Positions 13,039 through 24,531 of a stretch of DNA of 64,000 nt are shown here, one piece after another. The notes beneath the pieces were generated by a model that worked only from the letters and a program-made list of their open reading frames with translations, had not been told where the DNA came from and did no database searches. The DNA is from Morchella semilibera (Eukaryota > Ascomycota > Pezizomycetes > Pezizales > Morchellaceae). The DNA is taken from contig WBVU01000008.1 of NCBI GenBank assembly GCA_009192285.1, positions 940,370 to 1,004,369 on the forward strand. Reading direction: 5' to 3'. Every line of letters starts with the position of its first letter. Position 1 is the stretch's first letter. A program made the position numbers and the translations under genes.

Positions 13039-13094
13039 GCGGCATAGCCCAAGGACCTCCTAAAGTTTTTCCTAAGGTGTCTATTTCTACGTTT

Positions 13095-16000
13095 TCAGTA
13101 TTAGAAGGTGGGATGGGAATCAATTGATTGTAGTTTGTTCTATTTCGCAAAATGAAAAATCTATTGTACTGACCTATGCTTGAATTGATACTGGAGGGTC
13201 GGGATATGCATTCATTGATGAAGACTTTTTGCGCCTCCATGAATTAAAGATGAAAAATTTGAGGACTGAGAGGGAAATTGATGTGATTGATGGAAGACCT
13301 ATAGAATCAGGAAAGGTGACTAAGGAGGTGACGTTGGAATTAGAGATTAATGGACATGTGGAGGAATGTTCTTTCTTTGTTACGAAACCGAGACACAATC
13401 CGATAGTGATGGGGATACCTTGAATGAGAAAGCATGGAGTCTTGATTGACAGTGGAAGGAATAAGATTCGCTTCCAGTCATCAGTATGTCTTGAACACTG
13501 CATAGCCAACCGCAAAGCTATTGTTGCTTGGAGGATTTCCACTCCACCACCGGAAAGGCCAGTTACTCATATTTCAGCAGTTACTCCGCGATCGTTCAAG
13601 AAGTTGGCCCAGGACCCTACTGTCCAAGTCTACTCAACTACTCTATATGCTGTTAATAAAATATTGGAAATGCCTGCCAATCCTGATAGAAAGCTCCCGA
13701 TGGATTATCAACGCTTCCGACAATTGTTCGACGAAACCAATGCATCTAGTTTATCGCCACATCGGCCCTATGATCATGAGATAAAACTACAAAAACGAGC
13801 AGTACTACCCTTTGGCCCTATGTACAGTATATCCAGGGAGGAATTCAAAGCTCTAAGATATTCCTTGGCCGACAACCTTAAAAAGGGGTTCCTTTGCTCT
13901 AGTAGTTCTCCAGCCAGGGCTCCTATCTTATTTGTTAAGAAAGCTGATGGGTCCTTACGCTTGTGTGTTGATTACCGGAAGCTTAATGCTATTACAGTCA
14001 AGGATAGGTATCCTCTTCCCTTGACACCGGAGACCATGGCCAATTTACTAGTAACACGAGCCAATTATTTTACCAAGCTTGACCTACGTTGCGGTTATAA
14101 TCAGATTAGGATTGAAGAGGGGGATGAGTGGAAGACGGCTTTTAGAACTCGGTATGGGCATTGGGAATACTTGGTGATGCCTTTTGGGTTGACTAATGCC
14201 CCTGCTACTTTTCAACGCTGGATTAATGATATCCTTCGTCCTTTTTTGGATCATTGTGCTACTGTTTATTTGGATGATATTCTTATTTATTCGGAAACAC
14301 TGGAACAATATCAGCGAGATGTACAACAGGTGCTTGAAGTTCTGGAAGCCAATGAGGTCCACCTAAAACCAAAGAAGTGCGAATACAGTGTACAAGAAAC
14401 AAAATATTTGGGCATGATTTTGACACCTGGAGGGATGAAGATATTAGGGTGTTACACCAAGCAACCCGAGTAGTCAAGTAAAGAGCTTAGAGTTTGAAAC
14501 GCTAACCGCAGAGGCAGTAAGGAACAAGGTCTCCTCAGTCTTAACCAGCCTAGAGTCTCGATCGCTCGATGCTAGTCCTTTCAGTATGCAAACAGTCCTG
14601 AAATACAAAGATGGTCCGAGGTGGAGTTTCCAGGTCACTTGATAGATTCTTCGAAGACAAAGTATAAAGCGTAAAGTAATAGTTATTATATCGATAAGAC
14701 TCTTTCTTTGTCGCTGATGATTTCAACAAAGTCAGAGAATGACACAGAATTTATATCCCGCGCAAATGTCACGCGGACTAAACATTATAATACAAACAAC
14801 AAGTGCGAAACCCCGAAGACCCTGAAAATACGCCAAGACAACCAAACGCCAAATCTATTCCCACCATCTAAAATACCCCTGGTCTCTATTCCCGAAGATC
14901 CCTCACGCGCTATCCCGTTTATTGATAACAACCCGTTTGCTGCATGCACTCAGCCTTCGTCAGTGGTCATGAGGAGTCTTCGAAGTTAGCCTACCTGATA
15001 ACGTCCCGGTACCGGGCTTGACTTCGCTCGCCAACTCTTTCCCGACATCATTACCTATCACCAAGGAGCATAGCTCAACATTAGGACTGCTAACGATCGG
15101 TACTGGAGGAGTCGGGTAGTCTTACCTTCCCCAGAGGCGCCACCAGTGTGAGCTTCCTTACGACCTTCGCCATTCGATCCAACATGGTCCGATTGACTCC
15201 AAACTCGCACTGTTGCCCCCTCATATACCCACCGGTATCCTAAGCGACTGTGCCGGCGCTTTGACGCTCCGGGGGTTATTTCAGGGGTCGAAAACAGGTT
15301 CGTTAACTAGGGATTCGTCAACTCCGCAATGGGCTCCATACTGGCAACACCGTGCCTCTCTTGCGCGCCCAGTGGGATACAGAGACTTTTAGCAGCGTAG
15401 TAACGTGGGGAGGGTCCTCCTCTTGCAGTCTTCGGGTTCCTTCTCTTATGCCCGTAACAGAAGATGGACCCTGCGAAGATACAGACGATTATGGACTGGG
15501 ATGCGCTGAGGACAGTGAAGGAGGTTCAGGAGTTTCTCGGGTTTGCCAATTTCTATCGACGCTTTATTTATGCCTATTCCCGGGTGGCTCGGCTATTGAC
15601 TGCGCTTACAAAGAAGCATGTTCGGTTTGAATGGACCCAGAAGGTTGAACAAGCCTTTCAGAAACTCAAGATTGCTTCTACTACCGTTCCAGTATTAATG
15701 CATCCTGATCCGGAGAAAGAATTTATCGTGGAAACCGATGCGTCGGATTATGTATCCGCAGGGATATTATCACAACGAGACGAGATCTATGACAAGGAAT
15801 TGTTGGCTATTATTCTTTGCTTTGAGGAATGGAGACCCCATTTGGAGACAGCTCAATTCCAAGTAAAAGTACTCACAGATCATCGCAACCTTGAGTATTT
15901 TATGTCAACCCAATTGTTGAATCGGTGTCAAACCCGTTGGGCGGAATTCTTGTTTCAATTTAATTTTGTGATTCAGTATAGGCCCGGAAAGTAGGGAAGG

Positions 16001-17636
16001 AAGGTTGATATTCTGGCCAGAAAGTCTAAGGATTTACCAAAGGAAGGGGATGAGAGACTGCAACAACAAAGTCGAGTGGTCTTGAAGAAGGAGAATTTAG
16101 ATTCAAAGATAGGTTTGTTAGCGGGCTCTTTGTCAAATGAACCCGCTGAAGGATCGTCTCCCATACTTGATTTATTTAATAAAGTTTACCAGTGTAACAG
16201 CTTTCCAAGCAACGTTTTATCCACGCTCCGGGATGGTGTTTGACAATCGAAGGAGATCTCGTTGGCTGAGTGTAAGGAAAGCGAGGAGTGGTTACTGCTT
16301 TACCGGAATACACTCTATGTTCCTGACTATAATAAACTCAAGCTCTACCTGCTACGGGAATACCACGATAAACCTTCTGCTGAATATCCTAGACGATCCA
16401 AGACACTGGAACTCCTGAGCAGGAACTATTATTGGCCGACCATGTGGAAATATATAGACCGCTATGTTCAGAATTGCTATACTTGCCGGCGGAGCAAAGC
16501 GAGTCATAATCCTCTTCAAGGAGTCCTGCGACCGCTATCAGTACCCAGGGGATCTTGGATGGACATTACTATAGATTTTGTTACCGGGCTATCAGAGAGC
16601 ATTAGTTTTAATGCTATACTTGTGGTAGTGGATCGGTTAACAAAAATGAAGCATTTGATTCCAACAACAGAAAATGTTAACGCCAGGGATCTGTCTCATC
16701 CATACCTGGAGCAGGTATGGAAGTTACATGGGCTACCAGAGACTATTGTTTCGGACCGAGGGACACAGTTTACCGCTAGGTTTTAGAGGGCTCTTTGTGG
16801 TCGTCTAGAAGTTGCTCCCCGATATTCTACCGCCTTTCACCTGCAAACCGATGGGCAAACGGAAAGGACCAATGTAATTATGGAACAATACTTCTGCAGT
16901 TATATATCATATCAACAGGATAATTGTGCTGATTTCCTTCCCCTTACCGAGTTTGGTATGAATACCCATATTTCCAAAACCACTAATATGTCCCCCTTTC
17001 AAGCAAACTACGGGAGACATCCGAGGATGACATTTGGACCATTACAACATGGGCGGACGGTGAATGAAGATCAGGCTAATGGGTTGGCATAGGAGATGTC
17101 TCAGGTTTTTGATTTCCTGAAGAATGAGATGTTTAGGGCTCAGAAGATACAGGATGAAATGGCTAATCTACATCGTACCCCAGCACCTCGATATGTGGTT
17201 GGCGATTCTTTCTAGCTCTCTACTCAAAATATTGAAACAAAGCGGCCCTTAAAAAAACTTGATTGGGAACAAATTGGGCCCTATTTGGTTAAACGAATGG
17301 TGAGCCCTATGCTTACCAGCTTGAACTACCCGCTTCCATGAGAATCCATCCGGTATTTCATGTTTCATTACTATCGCCGGTGGTTATTGACCCGGTTCCA
17401 GGGCAAATTGTTGACCCCCCTCCACCTGTGGAAGTCGAAGGAGAAATTGAATGGGAAGTGGCCGAGATATTGGATTCGAGGAAAAGATGGCGATGACTCG
17501 GAGTGGAGTATTGGGTTAAATATGTTGGATATGAAGAACCTTCCTGGCAACTTTCAGGTGATCTAGAACACAGTCCTGACCTCCGAAAAGGATTTCACGA
17601 TCAATACCCATCAAAACCTCAGCCTATCAGGAGCTA
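13095..17636 (+). pseudogene. Gyp-3 pol, interrupted
   Basis: Domains in order: protease with a DTGG motif (near 13190; other copies have DTGA); connector; RT at 13424-14442 and 15460-15650 with [22 protein letters not shown], the [23 protein letters not shown] block and YLDDILIYS; RNase H ([11 protein letters not shown], near 15740); integrase zinc finger and core (16262-16786, FVTGLSES, SDRGTQF); GPY/F (near 17250-17340); and chromodomain (near 17440-17636, SWQLSGDLEHSPDLRK). A 1 kb solo LTR splits RT at GMKM/DPAK, and deletion of the duplication restores the frame. Several stops, such as the TAG near 16785, make it inactive. Confidence 0.88.
14443..15459 (-). repeat. Solo LTR of Gyp-4 type inside Gyp-3 RT
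   Basis: 1017 bp, attagggtgttacacc...cttatgcccgtaaca on the plus strand, antisense relative to the Gyp-4 LTR. A perfect 6 bp duplication GAAGAT flanks it (14437-14442 and 15460-15465). The uninterrupted sequence can be seen in Gyp-6. Confidence 0.9.
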
Positions 17637-17658
17637 GGCCCCAAGAGGGGACCTGATT

Positions 17659-18289
17659 TGTCTCGGCTTCTTGGCATGAGTCCCGGGAATTTGGTAGTCA
17701 AAGCGCTGATGTAACCAATGAGGAAAACTTAAGGGAGGAAGGGTTGTGCTGAGAGGGGGATGTTGTCATAGGATTCTAGGAGGTTCGTTGGCGTGATGGA
17801 TTTGTAATGTAAATAACGGGGATGGTGGGGAGGAATACGAGGTGTGGTAGCGATCGATTTCCATGAGGTTCCATGAGCGAATGTGTGAGTCATTTCGGAC
17901 TGGTGGGGGAGAAGTGTTAAATAGTGGAGATAGATGTTTTTCTTAGTACTTTCTTTCTTTTCTCTCTGTCTCGTCTTCCTGTCATCTTGATAGTTAGGAA
18001 TATACTCCTATTTTTAAGCAATAGTTCCTCATCTCTAAGATCCTGTCCTCCTCAAGAGGAAAACCTATAGTACCTCTCATCGTTTCCGTTGAAATCCATC
18101 CAGTCTTCACTCTCCTCGCTCTGCGTTCTGGTGCCTTTGCTTTGCCTTTGCCTTCACCGATGCCTGCGCTTGTGCCCACCTGGTATTGTCTATGTCTTTG
18201 TCAGTCTCCTCGTTGCGTAGACTGTGCTCCTCAAGTCTTTCTACGTCATCATTGTCATCTTCTTCTTTGCGTCGAGTTACTCCGTCACA
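17659..18289 (+). repeat. Gyp-3 3' LTR
   Basis: 631 bp, TGTCTCGGCTTCTTGGCAT to TTACTCCGTCACA. It pairs with 11103-11732. Confidence 0.9.
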
Positions 18290-19496
18290 CTTCTCCAGGC
18301 ATATGGGACGGGTGGGCAACAGCAGGTGTGTTGGGGTGAGCAGCGGTTTGATAACGAGGAGCGGGCGGGACCGGAACTTGATAACGGGGGGCAGGGGCAG
18401 CGGGAGTATGGTAGCAGGGGGCAAGTGGGGCAGGAGCCACGTAGCGAGGTGCGGGGTGAGCGGGAGCAGCCGGAGTCTGTTAGCGAGGCGGGTAGCAAGC
18501 AGTGAGCATCTGCTGCTTGTTGCCCAAGCATTGGAGAATAGTAGCTAAATCATGAACTGTAGTAGGGGTTTCTTCATGGATCATGAGCTTCGTGAGTTCC
18601 TTAAACAGGCCTTTCATAAGGGCCTCCATATTGGCCGTTTCTCACATCCCAGCCTCGGTAGCGTAGTGTTGGAACTCAGCGAGGTATTCCAAGAAGGGGC
18701 AATTAAGTTGTCTAATTCTCCTGAGGGCACGAAGAGCGGTGCCAACCTGGTCTGGATCTCCAAAGGCTGTATTCAAAATTTCAAAGAACCTCTCCATGGA
18801 GGGGAGGTTGATTCCGGTAGTAGTAATAAAGGGCATAAATTGGTCAGCGGTGGGGCCTTCCAAGCGAGAAATGGCATACGTTAATTGGTTCTGAAGGGTG
18901 GAGTACCGATCGGCATTGCCTAAAAGCTTGAGTTTCAACATTTTTTGAAATTGTGGAAGTCCCTTCCTGTTGCCGCGGTTTTTCTCCGGGTCCGGGAGCT
19001 TATCTGACCTTTCGGTCTTTGGTTCCTGTATAAGGTAAGACCTTCTAGGAGGCCGTTGCGACGACGAGGGGGAGGTGGTGGGATAGGTTCTGCTGCTGGA
19101 GGCGGAGGAGGGGGCGGAAGTGCGGTCTGGGCGGCGAGCACGGCTTGAGCGGATTGCGTGGGCTTGGTTTGCTGTGCGGACTTGGCCTTGGAGTGTAGTT
19201 ACCTGAGTTTCCAGGATGGTTATCTGTCTTTCCAGATCCTGGTTCTCTCTTCCCAGCTCCATAAGCTTCTTAGTCCATTCTTTTCGGGCCTCATCGCCAT
19301 GTTGTTGTTCTCCTTACCACTCTGTGATGAGTTGCTTGACGGCTTGTTGAGAACGGAAGATGAGGCCATGGACCTTCTTGGCTTCCTCGCTGGCATTTTC
19401 AGTGACAGTGGGGTTTGTGGCTCTAAACGTATCGAGATCTCTTTGGAGGATTTCGTGGGATTCTTCTGACCCTTCCATAGGGTCTGCATGAGACAT
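18290..19496 (-). pseudogene. Gyp-2 gag
   Basis: Reads leftward from MSHADPMEGSEESHEILQRDL (ATG near 19496). It has a predicted coiled coil near 19200-19260 (ENQDLERQITILETQVTTLQGQ), then a proline/serine-rich stretch, and a capsid region at 18642-18960 (AISRLEGPTADQFM, AFGDPDQVG, LEYLAEFQHYA). A proline/alanine-rich tail runs into the Gyp-3 insertion and resumes at 11102 with the conserved APIDLS. Frameshifts occur near 19240 and 18640. The zinc knuckle is missing. Confidence 0.8.
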
Positions 19497-19562
19497 GGTG
19501 TTAATATCTAGGTTTGTACTGGGCGAAGTTTGTTGTGTAGGTTGGCGTTGGAGACGCAACCT

Positions 19563-21036
19563 TAGTATCACGAAGCTAAGTGAGGACAAGGACCAAAGGT
19601 GCCAAGGTACACAACTGAGGCGGGACGAGGCAAAACGGACGTGTATCAGCCCTAAGCGAGGTAAAGGGCGGAGGGTACAGGACGAGTGGCAGAGCGAGGC
19701 GGAATAGGATACGAGACGAAAACTATAGATTGCCTCCCACCTTCTAGAGAGTAGGAGTGGGGGAACTGAATAATAGCTAGAGATCCTAAAGCTTCGTATT
19801 GGCTCATGGACAAGAAGGTTGCGTGAAGAAGAAAGGAAAGAAAGAGAAAGTCTACAAGCGAGGGAGAGAGCTCCCTATATATAGCCCCAGAATCCCTTCG
19901 CTGACTCATACCATAGAAACCCATAGAACCCCAAGGAAATCCCTATTAGGGTGTCGCACCGGACTATCAGAGTAGTACTGTAAAGAGCTCGGAGTCCGAA
20001 ACACTAACTGCAAAGGCAGAAAGGAACGGGGTCACTTCAGTCTGAACGTAACTAGAATCTCCGCGGTCCGATGCTAGTCCGACGAGTATAGAAAGTTGTT
20101 TAGATTGGGGTAATGCTAACACGAAAAATTGGTTAAGTAGATATTTCAAGGACCACTAAGAGCGTATAGGAATTAGAGGTAATAGATTTATATTGTTTAA
20201 GACTCTTTCTTCGTCGATGATGATTTCAACAAAGTCGGAGAATGACACTGTATTTATATCCCGCGCAAATGTCACGCGGACTAAGAACTATCGTTACAAC
20301 AAATATGTAGGAGACCCAGAAGACCCTGATAATTGCTAAGGAGACCAAACACTAACACCAATGTTCCCAACGTCTTTTAAATCCCTCATGTTACATCGCG
20401 CTACTGCATGCAGTGAGTTTTTCGTCAGCAGGGAAGTTCCGGAGTCAGCCTACCGGATAACTCCTTAGTACTGGGCTTCGACTTCACTCGCCAACTCTTT
20501 CCCCGCATCGTTATCTATCACTAAGGAGCATGGCTCAACATAGGACTATCAACGATTAGGTTACCGGAGGTGTCGGGTAGTCTTATCTTTCCCTGCAGAA
20601 GTCACCAGCGTCAGCTATTCTCAAAACCTTCGCCGTTTTTGATCAGTTTTGGTCCGATTTTGATCCACAAACTTGAACTGCTGCCCCTCATATACCCACC
20701 CCGGTTTCCTGAGTGGCTGTGCCGGCAACTTTTGACGCTCCGGGGTTATTTCGGGGTTTCGAAAACGTGTTTTTTAACTAGTGATTCTGCAACTCCGCAA
20801 TCTGGCCCATACTGGCACCACTGTACCTCTCTGGGCCCCAATTGGGAGTTCAGTAGCATAGGGAGGCTTCGCTGGTCTTCCTGTCTCCAAATCCCGTAAC
20901 AATCCCCCTATTAGAAATACATACGCAACGTTAATTCATAGAATCTCTGTAACAGAAACTCATAGAACATCATAGAATAACCCTGACTAATCCTTCTTCC
21001 CGCAATGTTACTAAGTATGCTCCATGCCGTGATACA
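19563..21036 (-). repeat. Gyp-2 5' LTR, split by a solo LTR
   Basis: LTR sequence at 19563-19944 and 20902-21036, interrupted by 19945-20901. It starts tatcacgaagctaag and ends gccgtgataca; in element orientation it begins TGTATCACGGC. The next internal bases are CTAAGGTTGCGTC. Confidence 0.85.
19945..20901 (-). repeat. Solo LTR of Gyp-4 type
   Basis: 957 bp, attagggtgtcgcacc...aaatcccgtaaca on the plus strand. The flanks are atccct and atcccc, a 6 bp duplication with one mismatch. Confidence 0.88.
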
Positions 21037-21775
21037 ATCACCCACTTGAAGAGGAAAATCAGAGAGCAGTCTATGACTACTTGAAGAGAGAACTGCAAAA
21101 CTATGAAGAAAGGAAGGAGCTACAGAGGTGCTCCTTCCTCCAAAATGTCTGCACCCCTTTGTCGAAACATACCAAGGAAACTTGCAAGCACAATTACACA
21201 AATGCGAACAGGCCATGGATACACCAAATCCTACCTATCCAGAATACCAACAACAAACATTGATACAATGGAATGCAGATGGGGGTACTTCCGGGAAACC
21301 CCAACTCACCTGCTACTTTACTGCAAACAACATCCACTACCAGAACTCAGAAAGATCTTACCGCCACAATCAAATCAATGCCACTCAACTGGATGACCGC
21401 CATGCATACAGGCAAAGCATTTCAGGCAACCATTGATAAATTCCTTCTACCATCCCAGATCGCCACTAGGAACTAGATACTAGGGGAGAGGGATGGAGAT
21501 AGAGTAGAAAACGTAGGATGGGGAAGACTTGAGGAGGAAGGAGAAACAGAAAGAGAAGGATAGTCAGGAAGGTGCTTGCACCTATCGTTAGGAGCTGGAA
21601 TGGAGAGGACAACATGTATAATAACCTTGAAAGAGGGTTGGTAGGAACACGGCTGTGAGGAGGATTCACTTTATACAAGATCGTGTGTGACCGTAATGAT
21701 TGAGTTCTTTCTTTGTTTGCCATATCCGGGTTCCGATGCAAACAGTATGAGTAATAAATAAATAAATAAACAAAT
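21037..21775 (+). pseudogene. LINE-a: 3' end of a Tad/I-like non-LTR retrotransposon
   Basis: C-terminal end of the LINE ORF2, downstream of RNase H: a region with GRSYRGAP, an LRTGHGYTKSYLSRIP-like stretch and a cysteine/histidine motif C-x-GYFRETPTHLLLYC, which in Tad-like LINEs follows RNase H. Coding similarity ends at about 21476. A ~290 bp 3' UTR then ends in a (TAAA)n-type tail at 21748-21772. The same C-terminus and 3' UTR occur on the minus strand at 31815-32750. A ~13 bp piece at 7300-7312 is the other side of the Gyp-2 insertion. Several frameshifts are present. Confidence 0.8.
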
Positions 21776-22888
21776 CTCTCTTTTTTTTTTCCATTGTGTG
21801 CTCTTCACTCTTTTTGTGAAATGTTTCATTTATATCATTTTTTGTGTGCAATACAATTTCAATGGATGAATACGGCCTAGCAAAAATAGACGTTTGGCAT
21901 AATACTGAGTTGGAGCCTTTTCAGATTCGCGTGCACGTTTTGGAAGTCACCTATATCCCAATTTGTTCTTAATATATTGATCACGGGATGAACGGCCATA
22001 TTTGTAGTTAGGATTGTATTGGTAGTGTTCATGCTAGATCCCTTCCTGAGGATCAATACCATAGATGTATGGCCTGCTTCTTTCCGCCAGATGGTAACTT
22101 GACTTGTTGTTCTCTTTGTCATAGACCCTTCAAGGCTGGCCTGACTGGAGAAGCGAATCACTTTCCGAAGCAGGCGTTCTTGAATCTCCTCCGAGGGCAG
22201 ACCTTCGGGCTGGATCAGGGGGCATCGTTGGCCCTCCAAAAGAAGTTAGTGGAGGAAGAGAAGGGGAGAATGCAGCTGCAGAGGATGGACCTCTGGTAAG
22301 GGGAGTTATTGTCCCGCCAGCAGGTGGTGGAGAAGGGGGAGGAGGCTCAGGAGGCGGAGCCCTTCCCGGAAGAGATGACGACTTAGGAGTTGATGTTGCC
22401 TCTCTCCTGCTTGTACTGCCTTATATCCCACCTACCCATGTTCTTACTCTCGCTCCTAGTTTCCGTGGCCATTGTTTGGATTTGTCTCCTCTGAAGTGTG
22501 CGGAGATGGACAATCTTGCTGTGATGGTGTTACCAGGAATTCCTATGAGTGAAGCGGTAGAGTGATTGATCACGAGTGGTAGGGAGCGAGTCAGAAGGGG
22601 AATAATGTATAGAAGGCATCTGGGTCACAACCATTAGGTGGAGGGTTATTACTGGGGGTTTTTTTATTTTTCTTTGATTATTACTTGTGGGGATTTTTTT
22701 TCTTTAATTGTTTTATTTATATGTAGGTAGAGATTTTTATTTTATTTTATTTACAGGAAATTGTCACGCAAATAAGAAATGTGAATTATGTGAGAAATAG
22801 AAGGAAAAGGTAACATGTAATGTAGTTGAATTTATTTCACCTCTTGTTTTTAACCCAAAAATACGTTTTTGAATTTATAGGTGTTGAG
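21776..22888. other. Spacer without a recognised gene
   Basis: AT-rich DNA with short open frames on both strands (for example 22069-22299 plus and 21877-22239 minus). None shows a domain or motif I recognise, and overlapping frames on both strands argue against real coding. T-rich runs occur near 22660-22745. Confidence 0.4.
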
Positions 22889-23457
22889 TGTTACGGGGCA
22901 GGGTCGGGGGAATCGGGTAGAGAGGTTGTATAGCAAGAGCAGGGTCGGGCAAAGGGTCCACAGGGAATCTCTGATTTCGATGTAGACACAGAGACACCAG
23001 TAGATGGCTCGGATCACGGTCATAGGCAAGGGCGAAATACGACAGGAGGCCAAGGGTCTAACCGAGGCGGGCGGGTTCAGGACACGGTGTTACCAAAGGG
23101 CACAACCGATAGCGAGGACGAGGCGAAGTATAGAACCATGTATATATCTTATATCGAGACAGAGAAAGAAACCAGGTTGAATGCAGAAACAGAAACCTAA
23201 AGAGAAAGGTTGATAACAGGAGGTTGCGTAAGGAAAGAAGAAAAGAGAAGACAAAGGGAATTCCAGCCCATATATATAACATTCCATACCATTGCTTACT
23301 AATCCGTACCATGGAATCCACTAGAAACCCAAAGAAGGGATTAGCAATACCCTTAACTGATCTCCCTACTAAAACCCGATAAGCCTATATTGAAAACATC
23401 CATCGTCATTACCAATGGCTTCCTACCATTCCCTAACACCCGAAATATGCCATGACA
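22889..23457 (-). repeat. Solo LTR
   Basis: 569 bp, tgttacggggcaggg...atgccatgaca on the plus strand, with a perfect TTGAG duplication at 22884-22888 and 23458-23462. The stretch with ggaatctctgattt and accagtagatggct resembles the reverse complement of part of the Gyp-5 LTR, and the termini resemble the Gyp-1 LTR. It is a related but separate family. Confidence 0.88.
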
Positions 23458-23567
23458 TTGAGTCCACCCTTAGAAATATACCGACCCGTATTGGGTCCAC
23501 CAAGTACTCTTTGTGAGTTAGTAAAGACAGGAGAAAAAGTGCCTGTTAAAGTGGCATCTGAGCGCGC

Positions 23568-24531
23568 TGTTATGGGATTTGGAGACAGGAAGACCAGCAA
23601 AGCCTGCCTATGCTACTGAACTCCCAATTGGGGCGCCAAGGAGGTACAGTGGTACCAGTATGGGCCAGATTGCGGAGTTGCGGAATCACTAGTTAAAAAA
23701 CACGTTTTCAATCCCCGAAAAAAACCTCCGGAGCATCAAAGCACCAGCATAGCTGCTCAGGACACCGGTGGGTATATGAGGGGGCAGCAGTTCAAGTTTG
23801 AGATCAATCAGATCAAAACTGATCAAACGGCGAAGGTTTTGAGAAAGCTGACGCTGGTGACTTCTCCGGGAAAGGTAAGACTACCCGACACCTCCGGTAC
23901 CTAATCGTTGATAGTCCTAATGTTGAGCCATGCTCCTTAGTGATAAATAACGATGCGGGGAAAGAGTTGGCGAGTGAAGTCGAAGCCCAGTACTAAGGAG
24001 TTATCCGGTAGGCTGACTCCGGAACTTCCCTGCTGTACGAAAATCTCACTGCAGTGCCAGTAGCGCACTTTGTAAACATGAGGGGATTTACAAGACTGGG
24101 AACATTCGTGTTTAGTGCGTTTGGTCCTCTCTGTGGGCAGATTATCATGTCTTCTGGGTCTCCTACATATTGTTCTGTAACGATAGTTCTTAATGCCGCG
24201 TGACATCTGCGCGGGATTTAAAATACCAGTGTTCATTCTCCGACTTTGTTGAAATCATCATCGACGAAGAAAGAGTCTTAACAATATAAATCTATTACCT
24301 CTATTCTATACGCTCTTAGTGATTCTTGAAAATATTTACCTGAACCAATCTTCGTGTTAGCATCACCTCAATCCAAATGACTTTCTATACTCGTCGGACT
24401 AGCATCAGACAACGGAGATTCTAGTTACATTTAGACTGAAGTGACCCTGTTCCTTTCTGCCTTTGCAGTTAGCGTTTTAGACTTTGAGCTCTTCACAGTA
24501 CTACTCTAGTAGTCCGGTGCGATACGCTAAT
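23568..24531 (+). repeat. LTR of Gyp-4 type, solo
   Basis: About 964 bp, tgttatgggatttggagac...cggtgcgatacgctaat, homologous to 45970-46914 and in the same orientation. No internal gag follows it. No clear duplication is seen at the ends. Confidence 0.88.

Larger units (their letters stand above)
11103..18289 (+). mobile_element. Gyp-3: gypsy chromovirus nested in Gyp-2 gag
   Basis: Plus-strand element with LTRs 11103-11732 and 17659-18289, both starting TG(C/T)CxCGGC and ending ATCACA or GTCACA. The flanks are ctcct (11098-11102) and cttct (18290-18294), a 5 bp duplication with one mismatch. A polypurine-like tract AAGAGGGGACCTGATT precedes the 3' LTR. Excluding the solo LTR inside it, the element is about 6.2 kb and belongs to the same family as Gyp-6. 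Many stops and frameshifts show that it is inactive. Confidence 0.9.
7313..21036 (-). mobile_element. Gyp-2: gypsy chromovirus split by nested elements
   Basis: Minus-strand LTR retrotransposon: 3' LTR 7313-7821, pol 7860-11102, the Gyp-3 insertion 11103-18289, gag 18290-19496, and a 5' LTR 19563-21036 that itself contains a solo LTR. The flanks are atcaa (7308-7312) and atcac (21037-21041), a near-perfect 5 bp duplication. The flanking DNA on both sides aligns with one stretch of LINE-b (near 32585), so Gyp-2 landed in a LINE. Removing Gyp-3 restores a continuous gag frame across the gap, which confirms that the two halves belong together. Confidence 0.85.

Noticed and set aside
14443-14452. 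ATTAGGGTG at the ends of several LTRs as telomere-like sequence
   Set aside because: Single TTAGGG at a defined LTR terminus with target duplications beside it; there is no repeat array.
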